Origin: Odobenus rosmarus divergens
Lineage: Eukaryota > Chordata > Mammalia > Carnivora > Odobenidae
Length of the DNA: 64,000 nucleotides
Direction: 5' to 3'
NCBI RefSeq assembly: GCF_000321225.1
Contig: NW_004450480.1
Span: 792,780-856,779, forward strand
The position numbers and the translations under genes are program-made. Of this stretch, positions 1-10,985 are shown piece after piece. The notes beneath the pieces are model-generated. The model did not search any database, was not told the origin of the DNA, and saw nothing but the letters and a program-made list of their open reading frames with translations. How positions within the stretch are numbered: position 1 is the stretch's first letter; each line of letters starts with the position of its first letter.

Positions 1-304
1 TTTTTTTTTGATAGCTGGTGGAGATGAGAAATGTTTTTTTCTTTCTGGATGGGTTCATATGTGGATCTCAGCTGTGGAACTGCTGCAGCTATCTGCTATC
101 ATGAGCGAAGAAACCAGCTAGAGCAAAAGCCAATACATGAACAAGACAAGGCTGAAAGAATCATGGGCAACAAGCATTGTACCTGGATCAAACCATACCT
201 GAAGTTCATTCAACTACTAAACATTTCGGTTTGTCATAAGTCCCTTCTTTTTATTTTGTAGGTTAGAGTTGGGTTTCCTATTACTATAAATCCCAAATGA
301 CAGA

Positions 305-545
305 GCAGATAACATTTACTGAATGCTTCCTAAACTCTAGGCACTGTGCTAAATATCTTATGTGTCAATTAATTCTTTCATCAACCTCTGTGATTAGTAC
401 TATTGTATTTCCCATTTTATAAATGATAAACTGAATCAGAATAAGATAAAGTAACTTATGTATGATCAAACATAGGCAAAGGCTGGATTTATCCCTGTGT
501 CTGACTTGGAGCCTAAGGTATTAACCACTTTATTTTACTGCCTTT
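305..545 (+). repeat. MIR SINE
   Basis: It contains diverged MIR consensus words: AACATTTACTGAATGC, GGCACTGTGCTAAATA, and CATTTTATAAATGATAAACTGA followed by the TTAACCACTTTA-like end. This is an ancient mammalian tRNA-derived SINE. Confidence 0.75.
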
Positions 546-2540
546 CAGTTCAATACAATTTAAATCACTACTTTCTTGCTCAGTATTTAAAAGGCATTAA
601 TGAAAATGGTGTCTCTTTGCTAGCAATTAACTTGTGTTGTGCAATTAAGAAACCTATGATTCTCCCAAGTTTTAAAATATTTTAAGAATTCTTACTTCTT
701 CCAAAGCACAAGAAACTTTAAACTTAGAGATCATTTCCTACTTATGACTATACTCATAAAAATGGCCACCATTATATCAGATGTCCTTTCTTATTATCAT
801 GAGAAGGTACTGGCTCAGTCACCATCCATTTTACAGAAGAGAAAACTTACAACTTAGTAGGATAGTCCTTCAAGTTGTTGTTCTGCTTACAAATAATGAT
901 TGGTAAAACTTATAAAGAACCCATGGCGGGGGGGTCTCAAGATTCAGGAACCTAACCTAATTAGTCACTAATAGCAAAGAAATGAGCTATATGTCCCCTG
1001 AACCTTGGGGAGAGATGCATAGAGGCTGTCTGGTTGGCTCTAATATTCCTGTTCTCCTTTTAAAAAGTTTCTCCAACATTAAAAAGCAAAAACAAAACTC
1101 TATGGGGGTCACTTCTCCTACAGACCAACGCAATAATGATTTCCCAAAAGACAAAAAGGCTGAGAGGCAGACACATCTGGCTCTAAAAGGCTAGGTGATC
1201 TGTGTACCGTGGTCAGAGGGGATATGTCCACAGCCCCATAATACTCTCAACCCCCACGGGCTGTCCTGCGTCTCAGCCTGGCTTTTGGATTCTCCCAAAA
1301 TGCAAGACATCACAGACGTGTTCTCTAAAGCAGGAGTCCTGAAAGCATGAAGTAAATGCTGCTCACATTGTAACAAGGATGATATGGACATCAACGATGA
1401 CAAGGGGATGCTGATTCTTTACAACCCCCCTGCCGTGAACCCCCCCCCCGCCGTTTAACCTCAGGTGCTGCTCTTTTCACTTTGCTTGATGGATGGAAGA
1501 CTACAGCTTGTCAAAACCAGAGGCTTGATCACATAGAGGACTCAGTACAATGAGATATAAATGATAGCCATAGTGGGCATGCGGTCAGGTAGGGGGAATC
1601 CAGGAGCTGTAACAGAGCTATTTCCACATCACAGGGAAGGAAATGGGATGATATAGTCCCATAGTAAACCCTAGGTATAATCTTCCTAAATGCAATGCAG
1701 ATTTTTTTTTAAACCTCGAAGATATTAACCAACCCAAGCAAAGGACTTTTAAATCCACAAATGACTGTCAAAAAGAAAAAAAAAAAAAAAAATCCAGGGA
1801 AGCTGCAGTTCCAGAGAACATGAATGGTCTCCTAGTTGAACAAAGTTGCTGCATTTTTTGCCTGCAGAATGGGACCTAGCAGAGAAATAAAGAGGCTGTG
1901 TTGTGTGAGGGGAGTAAACCCAAAGGTAAGCATTCCAACCTTCCACCAGGCAACCCCTCCCTACCCTAACCATCATCCTCCTGCAGTGTTCACAATTTGC
2001 TGTCCTTCCTCCAAAAGCCAGCAGACACAGAATCAGCTTTTCCTGGCTCTGCCTTGCAAGTTGGGGCTGCCTGATGGAAAACTGAAATAAAATCAAAAGA
2101 AAGAATGCAAATCTAGCAAGGCCCCTCTGACCGAAAATTGGTGTGAAATCCTTGGTCCTGAAATGCTCCCCTCGCCATCCACCCCAATAAAACGAAAAAG
2201 GAATCATCTGAACGTCTAAGTCGCTTCCCGCAGACTCTCTGCTGCAAAGCAACAGCTTTCTTAGCTAACTGCCAGGCAGTACACCATCGCTCTGTAACAG
2301 ATGTCTGCAAATGCTGGTACTAACTCGCAAGTGTCCCCGTGCCCAGTGGGGAAAAATCACAAGCTTTGTCAGGCAACAGTTATCCACAGATGCTGAACAT
2401 TTGACCCAGGAGTCAAGCAGCCCGCTAGGAGTTTGAAAAAAGAGAGGTGGAGGGAGAGAGAGAAGCAAATCATACAGGTGGAACCGGCTTCCCAAGAGCG
2501 CCCGGCATCCTGCCAGGGCCCCGGGGCGCCGCGCGCCCTG

Positions 2541-2546
2541 GCTCAC
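2541..2546 (-). promoter_or_regulatory. FRMD4B: 5' splice donor of FRMD4B exon 1
   Basis: On the minus strand the exon ends CCAG and is followed by GTGAGC, a close match to the mammalian donor consensus. Reading on through it gives a spurious extension full of Arg, Gly and Ala. It fixes the exon end and shows a phase-0 junction. Confidence 0.85.
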
Positions 2547-2708
2547 CTGGTACACGTCCCGCAGCCCGCACCACGTCCGCAGCACCTGGTGGCAAGCCCG
2601 CAGTCTCTCCGTGTACCATCTCCGCAGCGTGGACACGGTCAAGTTCCACACGAAGCGGCTGCCGCTGAACAGCAGATCCTCCACTCCACACATGAACACC
2701 GAAGCCAT
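2547..2708 (-). CDS. FRMD4B: FRMD4B first coding exon (N-terminal 54 residues)
   Basis: Seen: the minus strand reads 54 codons starting MASVFMCGVEDL and ending WCGLRDVYQ, followed directly by a GTGAGC splice donor in phase 0. The ATG lies in a strong Kozak context (GGCGGC before it, G after it) and is the first in-frame ATG; the open frame further upstream offers only non-ATG starts. Known: this peptide matches my memory of the N-terminus of FRMD4B (GRSP1), where a short leader precedes the FERM domain beginning around MTEGRHCQ. FRMD4B is a cytoplasmic scaffold that binds the ARF exchange factor GRP1/cytohesin-3 and is linked to ARF6 and Par3 signalling at epithelial junctions. Inferred: exon 2 and the rest of the gene lie to the left of this window, because no FERM-coding exon is visible in 1-2546. 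The leader has four cysteines and a basic aromatic stretch (LRRWYTERLR). The partial gene is a window-edge effect, not truncation. Confidence 0.85.
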
Positions 2709-2917
2709 GCCGCCTCCTTCCCCGGGACCCCGGGGCGGGCCGGCTCCCGCAGCTGCAGCCCAGCCTAGCCCCGCCGCCGCGGGCCCGACCGCCGAGGCTC
2801 CAGCCGCCGGCTTCTGAGGGCAGCCCGGAGGGACGGGGGTAGCGGGGGGTGTCAAGCCTGCCACCAAACTCGTCTTTCACCGTGCGTCCTGGTCAGCCTC
2901 CGGCGGCATGCCCCGGG

Positions 2918-2922
2918 ATTGG
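2918..2922 (-). promoter_or_regulatory. CCAAT box with adjacent GC-rich element
   Basis: The plus strand reads GGGATTGGGCGCCCGCC, so the minus strand carries GGGCGCCCAATCCC, a CCAAT core (NF-Y type) next to an E2F/Sp-like GC element. It lies about 210 bp upstream of the ATG in the correct orientation. Binding is inferred. Confidence 0.4.
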
Positions 2923-3182
2923 GCGCCCGCCAGCCAACGGCTGCGGCCGGCACACAGAAGCCCAGTGTCCACCCCCGCCCGCTGCGCTCGCTGGCAGGGC
3001 CGAGCGAGCTGCGCTAAGCTCCGCCAGGCGAACCCTCCGCGCTCCCGGGGCGCGGGAAGCCCTGGCCTGCGAGGACTCCCCCTGGCGCTCCCCGAGTGCG
3101 CTGGGCAGAGGGGGACGTGGAAAGACCCTTTGCAGGCAAAGACGAGAGCTGCATTTCAGCGCTCTTGCTTGCACGTTCTGCA

Positions 3183-3183
<1 letters not shown>

Positions 3184-3228
<45 letters not shown>
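3184..3228. repeat. (CA)n microsatellite
   Basis: About 22 uninterrupted AC dinucleotides followed by TATACAC. It sits just upstream of the CpG island, about 480 bp from the FRMD4B start codon. Confidence 0.98.
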
Positions 3229-3233
<5 letters not shown>

Positions 3234-4888
3234 CAGCCCAAGTCTCCTAAACCGCTTTGGGGAGCATCTTACTTTACACTACAGGGGCTTTGCTTTGTAC
3301 ACGCTGATAAATACCTCTGGGCAGCCACAGATGCAGGAGGGAAAAAAAATCCTCCGAAGCATCCCTTTGGACCCCACTTCCCTGGGGGGAACAGCCCTGA
3401 ACTTTTCCTTGGTTGTGCTGGAGGCAGGAGATGAAGACACAGTCTCAGAGCAACAGTGTCTGCGAGGCTGCACAACCCGCCTCTGCTCCTCATTTGAGCG
3501 TCTCCAAGAAAATGCCAACCTGCCCCTTGTTGCCAGCCAGAGGGCAGGCTCCCTCATCTCTGCACTGTGCTAATTCCAATGCAGCAGTCGGTTCATGAGA
3601 AAAACAAAGAGTGGTCTTGGTCTTTAGCAAATAGCTTCCAGTTACTATGTGCTGGAAAATAGAAGCTCACAAGAATCCTTGGTTTGGTTCTGGAAAATTC
3701 ACCCTCTGGATATGTCTAGCTGCGGCTGCTAGCACAAAACAGCACACAGGTAGTTTATTCCTGACCTCAAAACTGAAGGAAACTGACCACTCATGAAGTC
3801 ACCAGATGATTAATGTTCTGTTGTTGTTGTTTTAAAGTTCTCCCCGTGGAACTGATATTGCCTAAGGCATTTGGGAAAAGGAGCCCAAGGAGCTCACGGA
3901 GCCCCACATACCACCAGTCTCTGTTTCCCTTTAGAATGTGTGTGGAATTCAGTTCCATATGATAGTTTAGTATAACATTTCTTATAGCAAAAGCACTGCA
4001 GCAAATTTCAAGATGTTGTTTTTTTCCTGAATCCATTTGTAGGACAATTGTCTGTTTTATTGGTGGTTTCACACCTGGGCTGTTATCTTGGCTATTAAGT
4101 GGCAGAGAGGGAAGGTGCCAAAGCCTTTCTCCTGAACTAGCACAGAAGGCTTCAGAACAGATTATCAACAAGCTGATTTAGCGTTATTTCAGGTTTCAAA
4201 TGTGCCTTTGGAATCTTACTTCAGGTGAAACTCAGAACGCAAAAATGTGTTCTCAAAGTGCCTATTGTTTTGGAAGTACCCATAATCAGGAAACTTTTAA
4301 ATGACATTTCTCTTATTACTTTTTACTTATTCTTATTACCAATAAAATCACCTAAGAGTTTTTGTTGAATTGGTTCATTGGACACAAGACCTGATCCAAG
4401 ATTTGGAAACAATTCCTTGCGGTAAGTCTACCCTATGGGCTCATGAGTATGCATTCTGATGATGTTTTCCAACACAATGGTCACAGTGTTTCCACAAAAT
4501 CAGCATATACTAGGTCTTGGGGAATCAAAAGAAACTGAACTAAGTGTAGTTTGAAAATGAAATGTCATCCTTCTAATGGAAAACTACTGAACTTCAAAAA
4601 TGGAGTTTTAGTATGAGTGAATGGAGGTGGTACATTTATTTAACGATGCAGTGTGACTGTATTCTCGGAAATGTCGGGCAGCAAAGGGAATACCAGAATA
4701 AAACCTCCAACAGGTCAATTATCTTTGTCTCATGACACCATGCTCTCAGAAGAGATGCTGTAGAAACCGGGCTGTTATCTCTCTGTGCACAGGTCTAAAG
4801 TCAGTGCTCAGTTCCAACCTCAGTCATTTTCATTCCAGATTTTCAAAGTCGGTGCTTATACTATTTTCTGAAAAGTGGGATGTGGTGT
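3229..4888. other. Unique sequence upstream of the FRMD4B promoter
   Basis: No gene, RNA or clear transposon is recognisable. A (GTT)n-like run lies near 3820. The open frame spanning the CA repeat (2908-3573) and the one at 3791-4171 have no recognisable protein features. Confidence 0.5.
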
Positions 4889-4889
4889 C

Positions 4890-5066
4890 AGGGTTCTCAA
4901 AGTGCGGTGCCTAAACCAGAAGCATCAACATCATCAGGGGAACTGGTGAGAGATGCAAGTTTTCAGCTCGCTCCAGAATCAGAAACTCTGGAGTGAGGTC
5001 AGCAATCCCAGTGCTCACGCAGCCTCTGGGGGGTTCACACTAAAGGGGGAAAAGCACTGTTGTAGG
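4890..5066 (+). mobile_element. MER5A-like hAT-Charlie nonautonomous DNA transposon
   Basis: It shows the MER5A head GGTTCTCAAAGTGCGGT, the internal words AGCATCAACATCATCAGGGGAACT and AATCAGAAACTCTGGAG, and a final AAGCACTG end. It is diverged and nearly full length. Confidence 0.75.
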
Positions 5067-5104
5067 GCATGGTTGGCAGAAGCCAAGTCTTCTATGAGAA
5101 AGAC

Positions 5105-5290
5105 ACCTGACTTAAATCTCTGCCCCTTAAGATCTTGTACAAGCTCCTAAAACCCACAGAGCCTCAACGTCCTCATCTATAAAATGGGGATAATATCAGA
5201 ATCCACTATCTAGGGTTTTGGGGGAAACTTAAGTAAAATATTCCATATAAAGTGTTTACTGTAGCTGGCAAAGGGTAAGCATCCAAAGAA
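5105..5290 (-). repeat. MIR SINE, reverse
   Basis: The antisense MIR signature CCTCATCTATAAAATGGGGATAATA is followed by AAGTAAAATATTCCATATAAAGTG and TAAGCATCCAAAG-like sequence. Confidence 0.7.
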
Positions 5291-5918
5291 CACAAACTAC
5301 CACCACCACTCCACCCAAATCATGAATTGTTTCAATTTTTTGTATGCAAATAAAACAGAAAGTGGGTTTTTTTTTCTTAATTTCAACTCATCATCTACAT
5401 CTATTTTCCGATCCCTTTCTGTAGGTTGGAGGTAACAGTTGGTGGTGATTTGTTGGCAGGGGGAAATTCTGTCACTTTCATTCAAGTCCCCAAAAAGCTT
5501 TCTGAAGCTCCATCTTCCCTAGCACAGCCAAACTTTGCTGGGAGACTTGGAGAAGCCGTGGACACTCAAAGCTGAATGCAAGACAAATAAAGACACCAAC
5601 GTCCACACTGATACTGCTTCTTACCCAAACAGCTTTCCTCTCCTGCAGAAGGAGAAGTTCGGAGCTCTAGGACAGGGAAGGAAGGGCAAGTTCCTTCTCA
5701 CCAGGGACCAACAGGGGGAAGGGGGGGTGGCCACTGAACCCAGATGTGCAACCGTGGAGAAAAGAGCGACCCAAGTGTGGCATCATTCTTAAAATGGACT
5801 AACCACATGGGACAAACCAGATCCCAGGCACACACCCTTGAGGCATGAGGGTGGCCTGAAGTTTCCAGTGGAAAAGGAGCTAAATCAAGCTGGCTTCAGA
5901 ATTATCTTGCTCATAATT
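5291..5918. other. Unique non-coding stretch
   Basis: No transposon or exon is recognised. Short open frames here lack protein features. Confidence 0.4.
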
Positions 5919-6025
5919 CCTTCCTCCCTTCTTTTCTTTTCTTTTTTTTTTCTTTTCTTTTCTTTCTCTCTCTCTCTCTCTCTCCCTCTCTCCCTCCCTC
6001 CCTCCCTTCCTTCCTTTCTTTCTTC
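5919..6025. repeat. Polypyrimidine (CT-rich) tract
   Basis: A continuous run of C/T including CTTTT, CT, CCCT and CTTC sub-repeats, essentially purine-free for about 100 bp on the plus strand. Confidence 0.9.
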
Positions 6026-6363
6026 TATTCAAGAAGAGGACTTTCTTTCCTCTTCAGCATCACCATTCCCTGCAATACACTGTAATTTCCTGTAGCTCTC
6101 TCTGGAGATTTAAAAAGATGCTTCAGGTGACAGCATTACTCATACACCTGGGAGTTCTGCTATGGAGGTAAAAGAGAAATTGTCATTATCCCTGAGGCTC
6201 CTGTAGGTTCTCCTTTGAGCAATCAGCAGGAAGAAGAGCACAATGCTGGGAAGACAGCATGAAATGCCAACTCCTGTCTCTAGAAAGAGAGAGCCAGTTG
6301 GTAACATAGCTTCCAGTGGTTCCCTCTGCCCATGAAAAAGACAGAGTTCACTGCCAGTGGACA

Positions 6364-6562
6364 ATTTTTTTTTTTTTAAGACAGAGCGAGCACAATTTGG
6401 GTGGTGGTGGAGGGGCAGAGGGAGAGTGAGAGAGAGAATATTAAGCAGGCTCCATGCCCAGGGCTGAGCCCAACAGGGGGCTCGATCCCACAACCCTGAG
6501 ATCATGACCTGAGCTGAAATCGAGTTGGATGCTTAACCCACTGAGCCACCCAGGCACCCCTG
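6364..6562 (-). mobile_element. Carnivore tRNA-Lys SINE (SINEC), reverse
   Basis: The T-run tail is at the left and the GAGCCACCCAGGCACCCC head at the right. It is flanked by the direct repeat TGCCAGTGGACA at 6352-6363 and 6563-6574. Confidence 0.95.
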
Positions 6563-6679
6563 TGCCAGTGGACATTTTTAAACTACACTCTTCACACACC
6601 TAAAAAGCCAGTGTGGCTAAATTCTGATAGACTCTGAATGTCTGACTTGGGCTTGAGGGGGATGAAAACAAGATCTAGT

Positions 6680-6905
6680 TCAATGGCTCTCAATCAGGGG
6701 CAATTTTGCATCCCTCCCTCTGGGACATTTGTCAATGTCTGGAGACATTTTTGGTTGTCACATCTTGGGGGGGCGGTGCTACTGGCATCTAGTGGGCAGA
6801 GGCCAGGGATGCTGCTCAACATCCTATAATCCCAGGACAGTCTCCACAAAAAAGAACTCTTCTGCCTAAAATGTCAGTCATGCAAATTGATGAACCCTGA
6901 TCTAG
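6680..6905 (+). mobile_element. Nonautonomous hAT-type DNA transposon (MER family)
   Basis: It carries the dispersed-family words GGCTCTCAATCAGGGGCAAT, TTTGTCAATGTCTGGAGACA, TACTGGCATCTAGTGGG and CAGGGATGCTGCTCAACATC. It ends near TGATGAACCCTGATCTAGTT. I recognise the family but cannot fix its MER number. Confidence 0.7.
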
Positions 6906-7349
6906 TTAAATGCTACCCTCTGCTCTTCCACTCACATGACTTCTGTGGGGGGAAAATTTCCTCCCTCTTGATATTTTCTCCCCAAAAAGCAGATTGGGGA
7001 AAAATGCAACAATCATTCCATGATGGTTTTTGGGCACTTACAAAAGAGCTATAATGAACTTAAATTCCTTTGAGAAAGAACTGGAATGCCATATTCTATT
7101 ATCTTCACCTACCTTTTTGTGATTTATCATAAAAATGAGGAATAGTAATTTTCATCATAAACTATAATTTGGTTCTTTGGCTTTTGGTTTTATCATTTCA
7201 TTTAAATTAGAGACTCCTTTGTTGGGTCAAAGCCTTTCTTTGGCGTATTACAGAAATTCCCACCACAATGACCCCAAGGTGGAATACTGATGCCTCCCTT
7301 GGGCCATGAAATGCTACAAAATCTCTCATGTGACAGGATGTTTCCCATT

Positions 7350-7670
7350 CTTCCTCTTTTCTCGATTAGACTGCAAGCTCTACCAGGAAGCCCTGTGGGT
7401 GAGGTGGGGGTGGGGTGGCTGGATGGTCTCTTCCCATTGAGGAGTACCTCTTGCATTGGAAAATTTTTGTGACCCTGGGCTCTGCCAGGAGTGCCCCCAG
7501 TCATTATGACATCAACAACAAAAGCACCTCAATGCCCCCAGGTGTGGTGGTAGCTACCCCCACTCAGAAACCACTGGTAGAAGTAGGGAACGGGTCTTAT
7601 TCATACTTGTTTCCCCAGTGGCTGGCACATAGCAGGCAATCAGGAAATGTTTGTTGAACTGACAAATGAA
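7350..7670 (+). repeat. L2 3' end, interrupted
   Basis: It has the L2 3' words TAGACTGCAAGCTCTACCAGG and CCCAGTGGCTGGCACATAGCAGG, then AATGTTTGTTGAACTGACAAATGAATGA. A reverse fragment of the hAT family seen at 6680-6905 appears within it at about 7485-7580 (ends CAGAAACCACTGG). Confidence 0.6.
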
Positions 7671-7734
7671 TGACTATTTGTCTCAACAGGGAATACAGAA
7701 AGAAGTTCATCCATTCCCAAAATACATACTCTTG

Positions 7735-8200
7735 TTCCTTAAAAAATGATGTGTTGAGTTTGCATTATGTGTCAGGCAGGGGACTAAGTCCTTAGAATGC
7801 ACTGTAACAACACAGAGATGATCTCTGTCTCAGGGGGTCTTCGAGTGGAGTGGGGAAGGCAGACAATTGACCAAGTAATAAGAGGAAGTGGGCACTGCCA
7901 CATGGGTTATAAGGGAGACATGTAATGTAGGATGCGGGGGGGAGGAGGGTCAGGGAATGCATCACATGACGCTGCAGCTGAGACAGAGGGGTGAGTAGGA
8001 GAGAGCTAGGTGACAGGGGGAGGAGACATGCAAATCACGCTCTAAGGCAGAAGCACAGCAAGAATGAAGGCTCTGTGGCAAGACAGATCCCAGATTTGTG
8101 GTGGTAGGGGATGCTTGAACAGTAGGGGGGCCAGGGAAGCCCATCTGGGCAGCAGCTGCTGAGTGCCAGGGGTGAGAAGAAAAGGCTTAGGGTAGGCTTG
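7735..8200 (-). repeat. L2 fragment, reverse
   Basis: This is antisense L2 3' region: TTATGTGTCAGGCAGGGGACTAAG, then a GGCAGACAATTGACCAAGTAA-like segment and AAGGCTCTGTGGCAAGACAG. It is diverged. Confidence 0.5.
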
Positions 8201-9230
8201 TGGGAATGTCTATATAACTAAGCCAAAGGAGTCAATATGTCTCTCATCCCCCGCCCCCACCTCCCCGGGACCCCATTGCGTTAACCTGCAGAACAGGGTG
8301 AGGATTTGATGCATGAAGGTGCCCCCTTCAAAGCAATTGTGCAGAGGCAGGCTTCTCCTTCAGGGGGTCTGTTTGCCCCTCCCCCTTCTACATCCCACCC
8401 CAAGGGGTAGGCAGGAGGGCTTGGCAGGGAAAGAACTTCTGCTTCAATCCCATTTGAGCCAGAGGCTAGGTGGTCTTGTTCTTCTCTCTATGCCTGCTTT
8501 CACTCCTCTTTCCCTTTGGCTGAGAGAGCGAGGAGCATCTTTCAGTCTTGGACCCAAACAGGAGGAGATGGAAGGGAGTGTGCAGAAGTAGCAGAATCCT
8601 GAAGGGGAAGGAACCAGTTACGATTGCCCAGGGCTGACTAGTAGGCTGCTTAAGTTCTGCAGCCGCCTTCCTGACTTTGAATGGCTTTTTGGCATCATAA
8701 AGATCTAAAAACACTACAAAGTAAATAATATCCAGCACACCAAGGCATCTATCCAGCTTCTATCCTTTGGCAAACTCATTCCACTCCTAGAGGAAAAAAA
8801 GGAAGAAAGAAAACAAAACAAAATCTTCTCATCTTCCTCAAAAATCTCCTGTTATTTTATTAAACCAAATTCTCCTTGCTCAAAGGAAAAAGGAGGGATG
8901 CTATCTTTACTCTATGAGATACAAAAAGGGAGCAACATGCTAGATCCACATTGTCTCCATTTTTACTAGTTAATTCATTCAACAGATATTGGAAGCTCCT
9001 GCCAAGTCAAATTTTAGAAGTCATCTATGTAGATGAGAAAGCACTTGAAGGGGATGTTGGTTCCAAAGAAACCCACACAGGTGAGTGGGAAAGAGCTGAC
9101 CTTCTTGAAAGAAGAAATAGTATCAATGTTGTGACTTACCTCCCACCCCCATAATTTGTCACCTTTTATTTACACTTAATTTACATACACACCAACAAGG
9201 ACAAAATTAAAATAGTAATAAATTGGTCTG
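8201..9230. other. Unique non-coding stretch
   Basis: No recognised gene. A weak L2/MIR-like fragment (ATTCATTCAACAGATATT) occurs near 8973. The rest is unassigned. Confidence 0.4.
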
Positions 9231-9241
9231 TATAGCACCCT

Positions 9242-9438
9242 TTTTTAGAAAATATTTATTTATTTGAGAGAGAGAGAGAGCAAGCAGGGGAGGAGCAGAG
9301 GGAGAAGGAGAGAGTCCCAAACAGACTCCCCGCTGAATGCAGAGCCTGATGTAGGGCTTGATCTCAGGACCCTGAGATCAGGACCTGAACAGAAACCAAG
9401 AGCCAGTTGCTTAACTGATGGCACCATCCAGGCAGCCC
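9242..9438 (-). mobile_element. Carnivore SINEC, reverse, old copy
   Basis: The tail ATTTATTTATTTGAGAGAGAG is at the left and the degraded head CACCATCCAGGCAGCCC at the right. The flanking repeat TATAGCAYCCCTTTTT occurs on both sides (from 9231 and from 9439). Confidence 0.9.
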
Positions 9439-9451
9439 TATAGCATCCCTT

Positions 9452-10780
9452 TTTCTAAATAAATAAAGTCAGCTCCACATGTAGCATCAGTTGATTTCCA
9501 CAGTATTCTCCCAAGGTCAAACAGAGAAAGGCTTTGCTGGCCCCATTTCATGGAAAAACAAACTGAGGCAAAGAGAAGCTGGGTAATTTGCTGAAGATCA
9601 GTGGGAAAAGCATTTAAAAGCATCTTAAATGATATAGCTGCTAATTTTTCAATCCTTCTAATCTGAGAGACAAAAGGACAATTTCTTTTGTATTGATGTT
9701 ATTTTCTTTGGCTTCATTCTATAATTTATAGGGTATGAATGGCTCTGGGACTTATTTATTCCTCCAGGAAGTGAATGTGATAAAATGCCCACCCTTTGGA
9801 CTTACCCAATTTAGGTAAGAATAAAACAATGATGAGAAGAAAAAGAAAACAAAAAGTAATAGAATTTTTTTATGGGAGTTAAGAACAGCTACTTGAAACC
9901 CAACAGACCTTTACTTCTATACAATAAATGAAAGAAGAAAAACAAAAAGATACATAAAAAATCTTGACTCTCCAAAGATCAATCATACTGTGTATGTGCC
10001 AATAACTAGTAAAATGAAAAAGGAAAATCAGCCAAGTTCGATGGCTTGCAAGGTAGTAAGAACTCTGGCCATCAAACAAAGAACTTATAGAAAATAGATA
10101 ATTTTCCTGTTATTACTAAAAAATACAGAATGATTTGATAGGATTATTGCTAGGAATTTTGACTATTTGGCCCTGAGCAGCAAGAACAAAATAAAAGCAG
10201 AGTTTGGCATGTAAAAACCAAAAAAAAAAAAAAGTAATAAAAGTATTTATTTTATCTTACTATCCTAAAATTAACTTAAAGTTGATATTAGTGACATATC
10301 ATTCTCAACTACAAAAGGGATTGTCAACAAGAGAAAGCAGCATGCTACAGGCCTAAAGTGTATGGGTATTTCATAGAGTTGAGAAAAGAGTAGTATATTC
10401 TTCAGGTCAAGAGTTTAGAGAGCTCTAGGCAGTATTTGAGAAGAATGAGGAAAAGAACTTCATGATATGGTCTTGAATCAATAACAAAGGGGGAGTTTCA
10501 GTCCAGAAGGATTTGGCACCAAACAGATTTAAGGTAGATGTCCTCACTCTAAAAAAATTCCATGATAATCTCATCTGGTGGACTTGCAGATAATTTTGGT
10601 TTATTCTTTGTATGTTTATATATTTTGGCAGATGGTGTTGGCTGTCTATTCATCAACCATTTACCCCCCCTCTTCAGAGCCTTCATTTTACATACCCCTG
10701 AAATGAACTATGATTGATCTAAGGGAAGGCAAGACATCCCATCTGTCAATAAGATATAAAGTGAAGCTTTCTAAAGAGGG
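9452..10780. other. AT-rich unique non-coding stretch
   Basis: Includes an A-run near 10220-10232. No transposon or coding signal is recognised. Confidence 0.4.
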
Positions 10781-10985
10781 TTTTTTTTTTTAAGATTTTA
10801 TTTATTTGAGAGAGAGAGAGAGAGGGCACGTGGCGGTGGGGGTGGTGTGAGAAGGGGCAGAGGGAGAGGGAGAAGCAGGTTCCCTGATGAGCAGAGAGAC
10901 CGATGTGGGACTCTATCCTAGGACCCTGGGATCATGACCTGAGCCGGAGGCAGACACTTAACTGACTGAGCCACTTGGGTGCCCC
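10781..10985 (-). mobile_element. Carnivore SINEC, reverse
   Basis: T-run, AAGATTTTATTTATTTGAGAGAG tail, and ACTGAGCCACTTGGGTGCCCC head. The short direct repeat CTAAAGAG lies at 10771-10778 and 10987-10994. Confidence 0.95.

Larger units (their letters stand above)
1..2546 (-). other. FRMD4B: FRMD4B intron 1, 5' part
   Basis: This is everything downstream of the exon 1 donor on the minus strand, up to the left window edge. It holds one MIR (305-545), a C-run near 1441, an A-run near 1775-1792, and otherwise unique AT-rich sequence. I looked for a FERM-start exon (MTEGR...) and did not find one. Open frames around 1749-2252 are unsupported. Confidence 0.7.
2490..3130 (-). promoter_or_regulatory. 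FRMD4B: CpG-island promoter of FRMD4B
   Basis: A sharply delimited GC- and CpG-rich block (runs such as GCGCCGCGCGCC, CCGCCGCCGCGGGC) surrounds exon 1 in otherwise AT-rich DNA. It extends about 420 bp upstream of the ATG. I see no TATA box; a TATA-less, dispersed-start CpG-island promoter is inferred. Long open frames here on both strands are a by-product of few AT-rich stop codons, not genes. Confidence 0.85.

Noticed and set aside
1749..2252. 167-codon minus-strand open frame in intron 1
   Set aside because: No recognisable domain, ends in a poly-Phe run from an A-run, and lies in the intron.
2265..2867. 200-codon minus-strand frame extending FRMD4B exon 1 both ways
   Set aside because: The upstream part has no ATG start (only a TTG at 2867), and the downstream part reads through the splice donor into intron. 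Only 2547-2708 is kept.
2908..3573. 221-codon plus-strand open frame through the CA repeat
   Set aside because: GC-rich island plus a dinucleotide repeat gives a long stop-free frame by composition. The run of Thr-His from the CA repeat has no protein counterpart.
6470..6485. CTCF-like CAACAGGGGGCTC inside a SINE
   Set aside because: It is a normal variant of the SINE body, and the match is weak.
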